Notes: a model not told the origin generated them from the letters alone. A DNA stretch of 64,000 nt from Symbiodinium kawagutii (GCA_009767595.1 VSDK01012283.1:278589-342588); one strand, 5' to 3'; positions 23,880-36,098 are shown, counted from the first letter of the stretch. A program made the numbers and translations.

Positions 23880-24299
23880 GAATGTATGTATGTAGACAAA
23901 TATACATATATGAATCTTTATACGTGTAGTATAATGTAACTGTGACAGTCCTTGAAACGTGTTGGTAGATGGAGTCATGTTCACCAGACGCATGTCGACG
24001 TATTGCCAGGTGTGCAAACTGTGGCGCAATATTTGGAATATATCTACATATATCTACATATATCTACATATTTTGTTTAGTGCTATGGATCCGAAATAGG
24101 ATTCTTTGCAACCGCTATCACAACTCTAATTCACAGTGGCATCATCATCCTGTAGCCATGAATGGATTGCGGTATATCCCCCTTACTTTTTCCTTCCTGT
24201 TGGCTTTTATTTCCTACAATTCGCCATTCTCGACTGCTACAGTATTGATCAACATCAAGTCATTGCATATTATGTTTGACCATCATGAAACGGGTTTCA

Positions 24300-24640
24300 C
24301 CATCAGTTAACCCTTTATTCTCTAGTTACCAATAGCCATTTATTCCTATCATTACCATTTTCTCACCATTATTTTAACTATTGAACTATTCTGCTTCACT
24401 ATGAACCGAAATTATTAGCCATGTATATGAAGCTAATTCAACTATACAACCATTACCAACCAGTACTACAAATTATCAACCATTACTAACCATTACGAGC
24501 CATTCCTAGGCGGTACTAAGCAATATTTGTTGAACACTCATCACTACCAACCACTTAATTAACCATACTATCCCATGACTTGACTAAGCATTCCTAACCA
24601 AGCCAATCCTAACCATTACTAACAATTAACTAACCAATCC
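24300..24640. repeat. AACCATTACTAA word-rich DNA
   Basis: Degenerate AACCATTAC and CTAACCAAT words throughout, leading into the 51-bp tandem repeat. No gene seen. Confidence 0.6.
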
Positions 24641-24828
24641 TAACCAATGGCTAATCCTTACTGCCATTGACTAAAAATACCAACCACTACTAACCAATGG
24701 CTAATCCTTACTGCCATTGACTAAAAAATACCAACCATTACTAACCAATGGCTAATCCTTACTGCCATTGACTAAAAAACACCAACCATTACTAACCAAT
24801 GGCTAATCCTTACTGCCATTGACTAGGA
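24640..24828. repeat. 50/51-bp tandem repeat, 4 units
   Basis: Units begin ACCAATGGCTAATCCTTACT and contain GCCATTGACTAAAAA. The last unit diverges at CTAGGAAATA just before the family D element. Confidence 0.92.
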
Positions 24829-24842
24829 AATACGACAAGGTA

Positions 24843-24930
24843 GGCCCCCAACCACTTATGAGTGGGGTTATAACCCCTATAAATGGTAGTTAACCCTAGT
24901 TAAACACCAACTTATAAGTGGTTGGGGGCC
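24843..24930. mobile_element. Family D element
   Basis: Left end GGCCCCCAACCACTTATGAG and right end ACTTATAAGTGGTTGGGGGCC are inverted copies. The centre holds GGTAGTTAACCCTAGTTA. A second copy is at 44549-44653. Confidence 0.85.
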
Positions 24931-25759
24931 CACTTTGTAACCATTACAAACCAATATCAGCCATTTCTAACCACTTCTGCTCCACTACAAAGCACTGTTA
25001 GGCCTTGAGAGTTGGGCGCGCGGATCGCGCAACGCTGGGGGGTACACCATGGAGGACTGGGGCTGATGGTGTCATGGTGCACAATGCGCAATGGTGAAAC
25101 TGATGATATAGTCGTGTAAGAATGGTTAGATAGTGGTGAAAGGTGTAGATGTATGGGACAATTGGTGGTTGTTAATGGTGAAGCAGGATTAGTTCTTAAT
25201 CATTGGGTCTTAATAGTGGTTGATGACCATTAATGACTTTTTGATCAGAGTTGTTGGTGGATATTGGTGGCGCATTGATGGTGTTTTTAGTCAGTTGTTG
25301 GTGGTCAATGGAAGATCCAGTTGGGAATGAACAACACCACAAATAGCTGCCAATCTGTGTAGTTAGGGTCTATTGTCACTGGGAATCTCACGTGAAAAAT
25401 GGCTAAGCAAACCCTGGGTACACGCACCATTGATCGTTGCAAGATAAGTATAGCTATAGTCATAGTTTTCCCCCAAGCACGTGTCGCATCAATGAAAAAA
25501 CGCCCGCAATAGCGAAAGGCATTACCATGAATTACCTAAACTCATGATGGCTAAGAGAAGTTTAATGATGATTCCCGATGATTTGCTGATTTTCCTTCAC
25601 GTAAATGGTTGATCAATTAACAGTTTGTGGTGGATACTAGTATGAGTTAATGAAAGACATGTTCGCCCGAGCCTTAGGGTTTGCCCCGCATGGGTCTGAG
25701 AACATTTCCCAACGCTCAAATTCCTGCACAGGGCCATTGTTTTTTGACTTCTGAGTTAT
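24931..25759. other. No recognisable gene
   Basis: GGTGGTTAATGGT-type words on + in the first half, AT-rich after that. No supported frame. Confidence 0.5.
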
Positions 25760-25868
25760 CAAACCCTAAACCTAAAACCCTAAAACCAAAACCCTAAAAC
25801 CCCAAAACCCTAAAACCAAAACCCTAAAACCCTAAAACCCTAAAACCAAAACCCTAAAACCCTAAACC
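25760..25868. repeat. Interstitial telomere-like array (CCCTAAAA)
   Basis: About twelve units of CCCTAAAA with CCAAAA and CCCCAAAA variants. The unit is mostly 8 bp, one A longer than the TTTAGGG-type repeat known from dinoflagellate and plant telomeres, so it is telomere-like, not a clean telomeric tract. Confidence 0.85.
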
Positions 25869-26309
25869 ATAAATCACTGCGTATAGCCAGTGTTTTCGCA
25901 TCTTGTCCAAGCCATCTCGACCTTGTACAACATGCTCCATTGCAGTGGCGCTTTATGTGGTGGGGCGAACGTTAAGGCTGGAGGGGACATGTTTAATCAT
26001 GACATCCTGATCAACAACCGCTGATCATGGTTAGCAATGAGTAGTCGGTTGGTCTTTGGTTAGTAATGGTAAACGACCAGAGGTCGAAACAATGATGTGT
26101 ACTGGTCAATGCTTGGGCAATGGATGGGTGAAGGTTTCACTTTAGCCCCAATCGAGGCGCCAGTGGTTGTGGCAAAACGATGGCCATCCCTTCCTTTTTT
26201 CGGATTGAACCTCCCCTGGCCATCACAACTCCAGCCTATGGGAGTACAATTTGCTGTCAGCTTTTCTCCTCAAACTGGATGGGCATCAGGCTCCTCTCTA
26301 AAAATTGTC

Positions 26310-26530
26310 AGTAGATAGAAACGATGAAATTGACCAAGAAGATGGGTAACGATCTATTGACTCCTTTAGTTTGGTCACCGGAAAAAACGGTCCTGAAATT
26401 GACCAGCTCAACGAAGATGGCGCGTAACGCACCTTGGATCGCTCCAGCGCGTAACGCCAACTGTGTGTCCCAGCGATCACCGGTGATCCCATGCGCCTCC
26501 TGGAGGCCGATACCTTTCACTCCATCCAAC
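26310..26530 (-). CDS. Possible exon on the minus strand, unknown
   Basis: The minus frame reads MLDGVKGIGLQEAHGITGDR then LALRAGAIQGALRAIFVELV, an amphipathic, protein-like sequence. The plus strand is also open here, so strand is not certain. No family recognised. Confidence 0.3.
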
Positions 26531-26950
26531 ACCTGGCGGCTCGGAGCAGCGATGGTAGGGGAAGCAGCTGCGGGCAGTTGGTTCTTTGAGGCTTATGACC
26601 TGTTGGTGATGGCTAAAACTGCGGCCTTGAACAGTTGATTTGTGTGATTTGTGTTGCTACTGGTGTGTAGGGCAGCATGTTTTGGTATGATCCAACCGGT
26701 CGAAGCAGTCCTCGATTTTGGAAATTGCTTATTCATTGCTGGAGAACGGTGCTTCGTGTGCGGGATACGAACTCTGACATTGCAATCCATTAGCCAGATT
26801 CTGGCGGGATTTCGACATTGTCAAGGTATGTCAATCCAGGTCATTAAGCGCAATGAACAGGAAACAAAAGAACTTCAGCTTGGTGTATCTATAGATGGTG
26901 GTACCCCCCTCCCAAGCCATGATCATCATGAATAGGGCAACCAACCAGCG

Positions 26951-27458
26951 CTACACCATGGCGAACTGGACAAAGTCCATGGGATCTCGTTGACCTCTCT
27001 GAGCTGTCACCGCTAGGTCCAGCGGTTCTTGGAGATGGCTGTTGACTTTGCGCGGTCCCTCACCGAGGCGAGCAAGTGCTGCCCATCCTACGCATTCCAT
27101 TCCCGAAGTTGTGACCATTTCAGTATGGAAGACATGGGGAAGACACGGGAAGACATGGGGAAAACGAGCTACGCCCCCCAGCAGTTTCAAGTTGACTGCA
27201 GTTCCCTCAGAGATGCAGATCTTTGCTTCACCGCGTGAAACGCGTAAGCAGATGTGGCCAAAGATGCCCCACAAGCCAAGGGGGGCCGGGCCTTCCCGGT
27301 CCCCATGAGTGGAGTCCGTGCTGCTTGAGGACATGAGCCTCATGTTCCGGGCGCCCAACTACGTGCCCCGAGAGATGACCCCCGGAGGTGCGGTGCTGTT
27401 GAGCTGCTTGGAGGGGACCACACCAGGGATACCAGCGATGTTTGGGGGCTTTCAACGT
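26951..27458. CDS. Coding-like block, strand uncertain
   Basis: On + a stretch from about 27308 reads SVLLEDMSLMFRAPNYVPRE and PGIPAMFGGFQ, ending near a CAAC/GTGGGG donor. Upstream, FASPRETRKQMWPKMPHK is in a possible preceding exon. On - one frame stays open for 135 codons (27358-26951). GC content supports coding, but I cannot decide the strand. No domain recognised. Confidence 0.35.
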
Positions 27459-27529
27459 GGGGGGACCCGGCAAAGTTATGGTTGGTTTAGTCCTATAAAT
27501 GACATTCAATGACTATAAATTGGATGATG

Positions 27530-27562
27530 TACCTGGAGTACCCCTATTCTGAGAAACAGCCA
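27530..27562. mobile_element. Family A right end only
   Basis: GTACCCCTATTCTGAGAAAC matches the family A right end, but no left end is found nearby, so the copy is truncated or rearranged. Confidence 0.5.
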
Positions 27563-28132
27563 TTTCTTGAAATAGTCACGAAACAAGTCTAGTCTTGTGC
27601 GATTGCGTCAGTCAGTTCAGTACGTGGTAGTTTGAATTCCGCTAGTTTCGAACTGCCACCGCTACGTTGGTCCTTTCAGCATACATGCCTTGAAATCAGG
27701 TGTCATACCAGTAATACATAGTGATCAACAGCTGAGCGCTTGCAGCACGAAATTGGTTCGTTCTCAGTCTTCCAAGTGGTTTTTGAAATGCCTCCTGAGA
27801 TGGATCATCCTCAGATTTTAGGTCATGGTACCATGACCGAAGTTTTAGGCCGATCCCTGGACCGAATGTATTCAGGAAACCCAGCTCACCAGTGCTTGGG
27901 CTATGCTCATGTCATGCCAGCACTAGTAGATTTTTTTTGAGTGAGAAATCATTGGAGCAATCCCTGAGGCCAAGCTGATACTGACGAATTCTCCAACCAA
28001 GAACATGCAGTCTCAGCTTGAAACTTAGGACTGGAACAGGTCTGCAACGCTGAGGTGGTTAGGTGTCGCTACGGTAGCAAGAAGCAAACACGCAAGCAGA
28101 TTGGTCACTTGAGACGTGTGTGAACCTAGGCG

Positions 28133-28300
28133 CAAACGCACTTACATGAAAGTCGTGTTACTGGCAGAAACTGAGGTGGATATCTTTGCAATCCGAGAGC
28201 ACGGTCTAACATTGAAGGCCGAGTTTCTATCAATGTCAGGGCGACTCAGATCCTGCGCATACCAGCTGTTCCACAGACATGTGCCCAGCCTGCTGCGAAG
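28133..28300 (+). CDS. Possible exon, unknown
   Basis: Frame RKRTYMKVVLLAETEVDIFA continuing to MSGRLRSCAYQLFHRH after an AG acceptor near 28131. Composition is protein-like, but there is no homology or partner exon. Confidence 0.28.
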
Positions 28301-28439
28301 TTGGTGCTTTGGTTGGTTGAGCGTGGTTGAGCTTTCGACGTTTTTTACATTTTTTGTCGGATGATGGCTGTTTCAGTCTCCGATCTGCTGACTGGTGGCT
28401 CTCATGTTGTACAACGAGTGTTGACATCCCAAAGTCAGA

Positions 28440-29513
28440 ACTTAGTCAAGCATATTCTCGCATATTTTGCGAGTCAACACCCAAGCAGGAAGATGTATGA
28501 ATATTGCTGAAACAGTTCTTACAATGTACTTCTGTCTCAGCAATCTGCATGTGTGACATAGGCCTGGATGATAGAGGAAGCACACACACTTTTTTCAGTC
28601 ACACATGGAACTAGAATCCAGATCCCTCACGGGAACAGCCGATGAATGCAAACCCTAGCCACCGCTTCTGGAAGGAAACATACATATATTCATATTGCAT
28701 ACATTGTGATGATATGGCTATAGCCTCGGTTGCTAGAATCAAACAATATTGAGATCAACAAGCAACCACAGACCATATGTGTGCATATAGGTACATAGAT
28801 AAATAGATGAATGAATAAGTAGATGATGATAAATTAATACATGTATACAATACATACAACCATAAACTCTTGACATAGCAATTGCATCTGCTACACTGAC
28901 ATAACACATCCAACCGCTGATGGTCCTCAGTCTGATCGTCCCCTGAGGTTAAGGGACCTACCGGCTCCCATCCACCAACCGCTCCTTGGCGTTTAGCGCT
29001 TCGCTGGTGGATCATGGATGCCGCAGCCACGATGGTACCACTCCACCACCGATGGTCGTGGTCATTATTGACCATCTATCATGAATCTATGAGCCATCTA
29101 TCAACCATCTTACTGGTTTTTATTTCTGGGAAAGGCAAATGATTATGGTCAATACTCGTAGTCAAAGCCGTGGTCAATGATGACTGATGATTCATCAACC
29201 CCAGATCCACCAAGCCACCGAAATGTGCTCGCGGCTGGCAGATCGGCAAGTTTGAGATGTTCACATCTATATTGTTTTGGTCAGATAATTGTGAGGGATT
29301 GCAGGACATTTGTTGATTAAACAAATCTTCTGTAGATATCTTTAGATCAGCCGTTAATTGCCGCATGGCAAGTTCTTTAGATATCTTGAGATCAGCCGTT
29401 AATTGCCGCACTAGTGGGCAAGCACCAAAAGATGGTCATTATGGTTATCTTCACTCAGGACCACCCATAATTTTAGTCGGAACTCTCATTTGCGGATATC
29501 CTCTGCATGGATT
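28440..29513. other. No recognisable gene
   Basis: AT-rich DNA. A near-identical doublet ATATCTTTAGATCAGCCGTT / ATATCTTGAGATCAGCCGTT plus AATTGCCGCA occurs at 29335-29410, a short tandem duplication of about 53 bp. Confidence 0.5.
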
Positions 29514-29629
29514 TGGGTATGTGCCAAAATTATGAACCATTAGTATGACTATATATATATATGTATTTAAAATGGAAATCTATTACAAACCAAAGGTTTT
29601 TTGGGTACCCTAGTTCGGCACATACCCAT
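29514..29629. mobile_element. Family F element
   Basis: Left end TGGGTATGTGCCAAAAT and right end GGGTACCCTAGTTCGGCACA followed by TACCCAT are inverted and enclose a TATATA-rich middle. Confidence 0.65.
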
Positions 29630-29979
29630 CTGGTGGAAGCCCAAAGCCGTTGTGTCTAGAAAAACATGCAGTCGTGTCGGGTTGGCTCCAGGTCCTTGCA
29701 CGCAGACTTCAAGGTCTGTGAATCCCTGCCTCCAATCGTCACTTCAGTGCCCTGCTGCCTGGGTGAATCGCTGTTGTTGTTTGGATCTAGGCCATGTCGT
29801 TGCTAGGAGAACCATCATGCAACTATAAGGTTGGTGGAGTTGCCATAGTTGCTAGGGGAACCATCGTGCAACTGATAAGGCAGGTTGGTGGCGGTGGATC
29901 TTTGCCAGCTGTATTTCCAAACATTGTTTTGGGGACCTATGGATTCAACGAACGTGACCACCGGAGTGTGGAACCACAA

Positions 29980-30200
29980 CGATGAACCTGGAGGTTGATC
30001 AAGCTGTCAAAAACCAGCTGCAGCCTGGATGGCCTGGTTGCACTGCCACAGGATTGGCGTATCTTCGATTCCTGTTGGCCCATCATCCCAAAGCTGCAGA
30101 TATCTCGGGTCTTCAGCTGAAGAAAGGAAGGCCCTTCTGGAAAGTACAAGGAGATTCTTGCGATGGGGGACTTCTCTTGCAACTTCCGGCTGGAAGGATC
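29980..30200 (+). CDS. Possible coding block, unknown
   Basis: The + frame reads MNLEVDQAVKNQLQPGWPGC and AYLRFLLAHHPKAADISGLQ. Another + frame and the minus strand are also partly open. A weak call with no domain. Confidence 0.25.
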
Positions 30201-31330
30201 TACGTTGGTTTCCGGGCTGGGCATACCCCGCAACAAACCATGATGATGCCTGCACTAACATCACATCAGCTTTCAGCCAGACCACGGCTGTTTGACACTG
30301 ATGTGGATTGCAATACAACTGTGTTATCAACACCAGCTATCATTGTCAGTGATTCTACCATTGTTTTTATCTTTTTAATTCTCGTTGTGCCATACTAAAG
30401 CATCGTTGGGTCAGTTGAAAATCAACTCTCATTCAGGCATGAATACCCTGTAGAGATACTTATTAGTATAATTCTCAATTGATCTTAATTGAATACCATT
30501 CCATCTCCATGGCATATCCCTTGCATGTCATTACAGCCCACCACATTCCAATGCTTGGAGTTTCGGTTGAGGTACCACGTGGTGTGTCGCCCGAGTTCTT
30601 GGACGAACCTGGAGGTGGGAGCCGCGACGGACCAATGATCAGCAACCCATGGCCACAGGTGTCAGCAGCCAATAGGTCCATGGTTTTTAATAGGTCCATG
30701 GATGCTATTGGGTTGTTTGTTTGTTTGGTTTGGTTGCTTGGTTGGTTGGTCGGTCATTTGTTTCCTTCGTTGGTTGGTTGGTCGGTCGGCCATTGAAGAG
30801 TATCAAACCTACCCGGTATGATCCAAACCGCTGAGTATGAAAGGGGGTATCCTATGTATAGCTGATAACACTACATGTTTCGGGGATACCAGGGGTATGA
30901 CAACAATTTCAATTCCTACGAGGTAGATTTGGGCACATGTAAATATCCAACCTGTCAATTGATTGGCGATGGTTTCGGATTATAACCAGGAAACGTCCGC
31001 GGATATCCGGAGATTTTAGAGGATCCATCGGACAAGCGACCCACATGTACCCGTATATCAGAAACGACTGGCTAATTGATCATGACGTTGGAGACTGTGA
31101 ATATACCTGGTGCAGCTTGGAAATGCTCGAAATACTTGGGCAATGCAGCAGGCAAGCATCCATTATCAACAAGTGGTTACTGTATGCCTTACACATGGCA
31201 TTCTCCTCCCTTGATACTCCGCAATCTATCAACGGAATCGCAGGATAGCACACAGAGAGGATGTGTCATTGCTCAAGTAAAATGCAGGTGACCGTGTCGA
31301 AGGTGTTTCTTTTGAGTGAATCAGACAATG

Positions 31331-31437
31331 GGTGGTTTCTCAAACTAGGAGTACCCCCGATCATCCAATATTGATCATGCAGAGAATGAAATCCTTTATT
31401 TTTTGATTTTTTTAGGCTCCCAATTTAAGATCTCCCA
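31331..31437. mobile_element. Family A element, degenerate right end
   Basis: GGTGGTTTCTCAAACTAGG and CCCCCGATCATCC match the left end. The right end is reduced to CTCCCAATTTAAGATCTCCC. Confidence 0.6.
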
Positions 31438-32703
31438 ACTCGCTATCACCTCTTGGTGAGGGTGGCTCAGCGTACCTTGACAGGCTGGTCTCATCGTGTG
31501 AAAGCCCAGGGATGGTCCAGCAAGGGTACGGCTGTGGGTGGTGATTTTCTGGTGGTTGGGAGGGAGCGAGGCCAGGAGTCAGGGTATCCTCATGGCCCTT
31601 TAAGCCCTGACAAAATCGCTCCTTATAGCCCTTATACCCCTTATAGCCAGGTAGGTTTTGCGAGTTTCTCTCTTGATGATGTGGGTTCCCCCCCTCAAAA
31701 TGGCAGCTTTTCTGTGGATTGTGGGGGCGATCTCAATGAATTCGCTGAATTCTCTGCTTCAAATTCAACGAAGTTGTGATGCCAATGCGAGTGATTTGCC
31801 AGGAGTTGAATCAAATACGGATGTTTGATACACTAAAATTATACATGTCTCGTTTCAGACATAAAATATCTATGTGATATTTTTGATGGTTCATACGGTA
31901 TGCGAAATTAAGTCGGATGTCGTATAAAGATGGCCGAGCTTTTCTCCAGACATGGAATCTGAAATTTCTCTGGAACAACAATGCACTTCTCAGTAGTGGT
32001 GAGGTGTTCCTCACAGTTGGCAAAGCGCATGGGCAGTCCATACAACATTATCCATTATTAACCATCATTATGAACCATCAATGGCTATCAATTGATCATT
32101 ATTCTCCACTAATCATTCACCAGTTGGACATCGTGTGGCGTCTTGGAGTCTTGGGCTGCCATGTAGCTCGCTGGCAGGGCTGCCATGCCGTGGTCTCGAG
32201 GTGATGTCACTGGAGCACATCGACGATCTCCATCCCCCTTGCAGCCAGCAGCCGCGTGTTTGGTGTGTCAGGGTTGGGGAGCAAGCACAAGGGTTGACGA
32301 TATCAAGATATCCATGGCGTTGGGAGAGATTGTAATTGCTGAATTCAGCTTTGTTTGTGTAGAAGTGTAAATGTCACAGGGAATCAGATGGTTTGTGTAC
32401 AATACTGGATATGTCACAGGGAAATGGATGCTGGCATGCTAGGAGAGAGTTACGTCATCATTGTTCGACATTTTCCTTTACAAAGGTCGCAAGCGGTGAC
32501 ACGCCGAAAGATTCCAACATGAGCTGTAAGTGAACCACCATTTTCTCGGGGAGACCATTCATAGACACCATCCTCTATGTGCACTTTTGGGTTGATTTTG
32601 TGCCAGCCAGGCTATTGCAAGCGGTAGCTGCCTCGGGCACGCGGCTTTCCAATCTTTTCATTTCTGTGCAGGTGGGACTTCTGTCGGTGGTCAAATTACG
32701 TCA

Positions 32704-32955
32704 TTACGCGCCATTTTTTGTGCCAACAAATGATCCAACTTGGGGCCAATTTTTGACATGTTTGAACGCGTCAAACTTGGAAACCAAACCAATGTCGACA
32801 GGTCCGCTGGGCTCCAAATGCTGCAAAGTGTAACATGGGTCATCTGGAAAGACATAGCTTTTTCGGAACGCCTGCTGACCAGAAGAGCTGGCATAGGCGA
32901 TTAGTCTGTCGGCATTCATGAAATCTAGGAGCAGATTAAACACATGTGGTGCCAT
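32704..32955 (-). CDS. Possible exon or gene, unknown
   Basis: The minus frame starts at an ATG (MAPHVFNLLLDFMNADRLIA) and reads RKSYVFPDDPCYTLQHLEPS then DIGLVSKFDAFKHVKNWPQV to a stop at 32704. These 83 residues have balanced composition and few rare residues. The + frame over the same bases is open but reads less like a protein. No family recognised. Confidence 0.4.
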   Translation of the reverse strand: MAPHVFNLLLDFMNADRLIAYASSSGQQAFRKSYVFPDDPCYTLQHLEPSGPVDIGLVSKFDAFKHVKNWPQVGSFVGTKNGA

Positions 32956-33027
32956 GTTATGCCATGTTCAGTTTCGAAAAACCAGAGACTATTACCGTTA
33001 ACTAGTAGTTATTAATTTAACTAGTAG

Positions 33028-33095
33028 TACTAATAGTTGATAACCAAAAACTCAATAGTTGATAAACAAAAAACTCAATAGTTGATAACCAGAAA
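33028..33095. repeat. About 28-bp tandem repeat, 3 units
   Basis: Units of AATAGTTGATAACCAAAAACTC. Confidence 0.85.
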
Positions 33096-33549
33096 ATAAG
33101 TCATGGGGGTTGTCCCAAATCACGACCGGTGTGGTTTCTCGGCTGAGCACTGGCGATCGAGGACCTGGGTGAGTTCTGTCACGAGTCGTAACGCCAGGTG
33201 TTCGTATTACCTATGAAGTTATAACCACTCCAGACAAGATGGAATCTTCATGAATATTCCCCATAATTCTTCAATATCAAAACCATTTACCTAGTCATGA
33301 CTGGGAATGAGTTTCAATTTATAATTCTATCTACTCCAGGATCACTACAACATCGAATTGTATACAATCACTTGCCATATATGAGTCTTCACCCTCTTAA
33401 GCGTTTCAATGACTGCATGAGCACTCAGCTCATGGTCAGCTCATGGAAACCTTCGCGCAGGTGTCTCCCTACCTGCTGACCCAGTCCAGGCCTTGGAGGG
33501 CCAGTAACATACCCAGCAGGATGGGTTGCGCTACAACCATGGCCCATGT

Positions 33550-33670
33550 GAGTGTTTTTGTAGGGGATTTACAGTATAAGGATTTATAGGGATAGGCACC
33601 AACAATCATAGGGATTTATAGGGATTATGATGGTAAATAATAGGGATATATAGGGATCAGCACCAACAAT
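33550..33670. repeat. GATTTATAGGGAT and AGCACCAACAAT repeats
   Basis: Two copies of a block ending GGCACCAACAATCATAGGG / AGCACCAACAATAAGGG, each preceded by ATAGGGATTTATAGGG-type words, next to the family A copy at 33695. Confidence 0.7.
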
Positions 33671-33694
33671 AAGGGTCAGATAACTACTATGTGG

Positions 33695-33791
33695 TGGTTT
33701 CTCGAAATAGGGAGCACCCCAAAATGGATGGTTTGTCACTAATATGTACTATTGAGATGATTTGCAGGTATCCCCATTTTCAGAAACCACC
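33695..33791. mobile_element. Family A element with perfect 6-bp target duplication
   Basis: Left end TGGTTTCTCGAAATAGGGAG, right end CCCATTTTCAGAAACCACC. Flanked by ATGTGG on both sides (33689-33694 and 33792-33797). Confidence 0.88.
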
Positions 33792-34059
33792 ATGTGGTTG
33801 CAACGCTTGAGATCTACCAAGCATCAGAGTCACATGTCACTCACCACTTACTGCCCTAATACCTGGGTCTGCCACTGGTGGTAATCACCATCCATTGATT
33901 CATAGCCATCTTTTACGCAGAACAAATTTGGGGGTCGTTTTTGGACAAAGCAATGTTGCTATACCAAATGGTTGTGCTTAAAAGGGGGTTACTAAACTGG
34001 TATGGAAAAAACATTCCCATGGGTTACTTATTAATCAATGGTTATTGAGTCCCCTACCC

Positions 34060-34370
34060 TTGGTTGGTATATCCCCTGTACTTGGTTGGTATATCCCCTC
34101 TAGTTGGTTGATATATCCCCTAGACTTGTTTGGTATATCCCCTCTAGTTGGTTGGTTTCCCTATGAAGAATGGTTATTCTTGGAGGGTCACTAGGTACCA
34201 CCTCTAGTTGGTTGGTTTCCCGTTGATAAACCATTTATGGAAATAAACCAACCATTTTATGGGATTCCCCATTTTGAGAAATCACTCTATCCCCTATACT
34301 TGGTTGGTATATCTCCTCTAGTTGGTTGATATATCCCCTATACTTAGTTGGTCTAGTTGGTTGGCTTTCC
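34060..34370. repeat. TTGGTTGGTATATCCCCT word array
   Basis: About eight copies of GTTGGTATATCCCCT with alternating CTCTA and TACTT linkers, broken by a truncated family A right end (GATTCCCCATTTTGAGAAAT). The word is also found inside family B elements, reverse complemented as GGGGATATATACCAAC. Confidence 0.8.
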
Positions 34371-34540
34371 CTTTCACAACGGCTATGAATCATTGGACGC
34401 TTCGTAGGTAGCACTCCATAGGTCACCGACATTCCTAGGCAGCCGAGTTGCGGCTCGAAACTCTCCATCTACGCGGGGGCACCGTGCTGCAAGCACCGGG
34501 AACGGAACAGCCGGGTTGGTAATGGTGGCTGATTTTACAT

Positions 34541-34643
34541 TTGGTTGTTTCTCAAAATAGGGAGCCCCGAAATGGCTGGTTTATCACTAATTGTCAATGG
34601 TAAACTGGATGATTTGGGGGGTCTCCTATTCTGAGAACCCCCC
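34541..34643. mobile_element. Family A element
   Basis: TTGTTTCTCAAAATAGGGAG at the left, GGGTCTCCTATTCTGAGAAC at the right, with TGGTTTATCACTAATTGTCA and GGATGATTTGGGG inside as in other copies. Confidence 0.8.
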
Positions 34644-34681
34644 TGTGAAATAGGGGAGAATGACTTCAACAATCATGGTTA

Positions 34682-34819
34682 CTAGTTGGTGGTTTGATGG
34701 ACATTTCTACTACTTTCCACCATATATTCTGGGTGTTTGATTGACAAGCATATTTTTTCAGAGGGTGGTGGTTACGCTCAACAAATTTTTTGAAGAGGGT
34801 GGTGGAAACCAGAAACCAG
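34682..34819. mobile_element. Family C element, degenerate
   Basis: Left end CTAGTTGGTGGTTTGATGGA with ACATTT. The right end is degenerate (GGTGGTGGAAACCAGAAACC). Confidence 0.5.
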
Positions 34820-35814
34820 GGGTTAGAAGTCTTTAGCGGGGGGGGGGGTACGTGAAGCAAGATTCATATCCAATTGAGGGAGGCTGTAGAACCAACAGGG
34901 GAGGCGGAAGGAACTGAACCAAAAGAAAACGGTGCACGAACGGGAGATATATATCTCCAACCTGGGTGTGTTCTTGTGAACCAATCTGTGGTGGTTGATT
35001 CAGTTGGGGATATGATAGAATCATCAATAGCCATCAAAATCCAATCAACAAGAATAGAGTTCATCAGAAACAACCACGATTGTCAACAGTAGCCATCAAA
35101 AAGAGAGACTTCGGGGTTGATTTTCTACAATAAGCATCAAGAACAATATCCAATGGCAGCATCCCTATCAACGATAAGCTGCAAGACTAGGTGGTGATTG
35201 ACAACCCTGATAGTTTCAGGTAACAGGAATCACTAATTCGACTATCACGGCAGAAATATCCAATCCATCTGAATATATGGATGTACATATGTATATATAT
35301 ATAATATATAATATATGAATTTATAGAAATATATAGAAGTAATGAACACACTCTGAAGATTAGTGATTGGGTAACCACGAGCAATGTCCACACCGAGATA
35401 TCATGAAAGCAACCCAAGCCCCCAAGGGTAGGGCCCATGGCAAGTCCGACATTTCCTGCGGGTCACCATCAATCAACCAATAAGAGAATTTAGGTTTGGA
35501 CAAGGCCACTGTTCTAGATGAATTACAGGGACTTGCCATGCAAACTCGTTGACTCTTCATACAATATTCGTTGCCCGGAGTTTATGAACCCATGTACATG
35601 CCGTCTTGCCACGGGATGATATCATGGAGTGGCATATTTTTTGGCCTCGATGACTGCCACGAGGGCTTTGAGAGCCGCAAAACCGAGGTTGAAAGAGGGC
35701 AGGTCCAGAAATGGCGTCAACATGATGTGTAAAAACTCCAAACCATCCATACATGATCACCTCTGTTCTCTTGACCCAGCAACCCCCACAAATCCAGACA
35801 AATGATCGTGAATT

Positions 35815-36098
35815 TCATAGGGAAACCCACCAAGCTGTGGCGGTACATCATTCATGGACGCCTCATGGCCTCTTCTACACCTTCACTGCCTCACTGGACC
35901 CAGGATCCGAGCCACTGCTTGGTGGAGCGTCAATGGGCTGGCTACTTCTTCCACTTGAGACTTGGCAGCCGCCACACCTCCCCGGACCTCGGCCGAGTGA
36001 GGCCAAGCCCCGAGGGTCTTCAGCATGGAGATCCGATGGGAGACCCATCCTATGGTCAGACCAACCCCTTGGTACAGCCAGAGTTGAGAATCAGCTGA
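35815..36098 (+). CDS. Possible coding block, unknown
   Basis: A GC-rich block with two open + frames. One reads DPSHCLVERQWAGYFFHLRL, the other TASLDPGSEPLLGGASMGWL. Which is used is unresolved. No family recognised. Confidence 0.3.
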
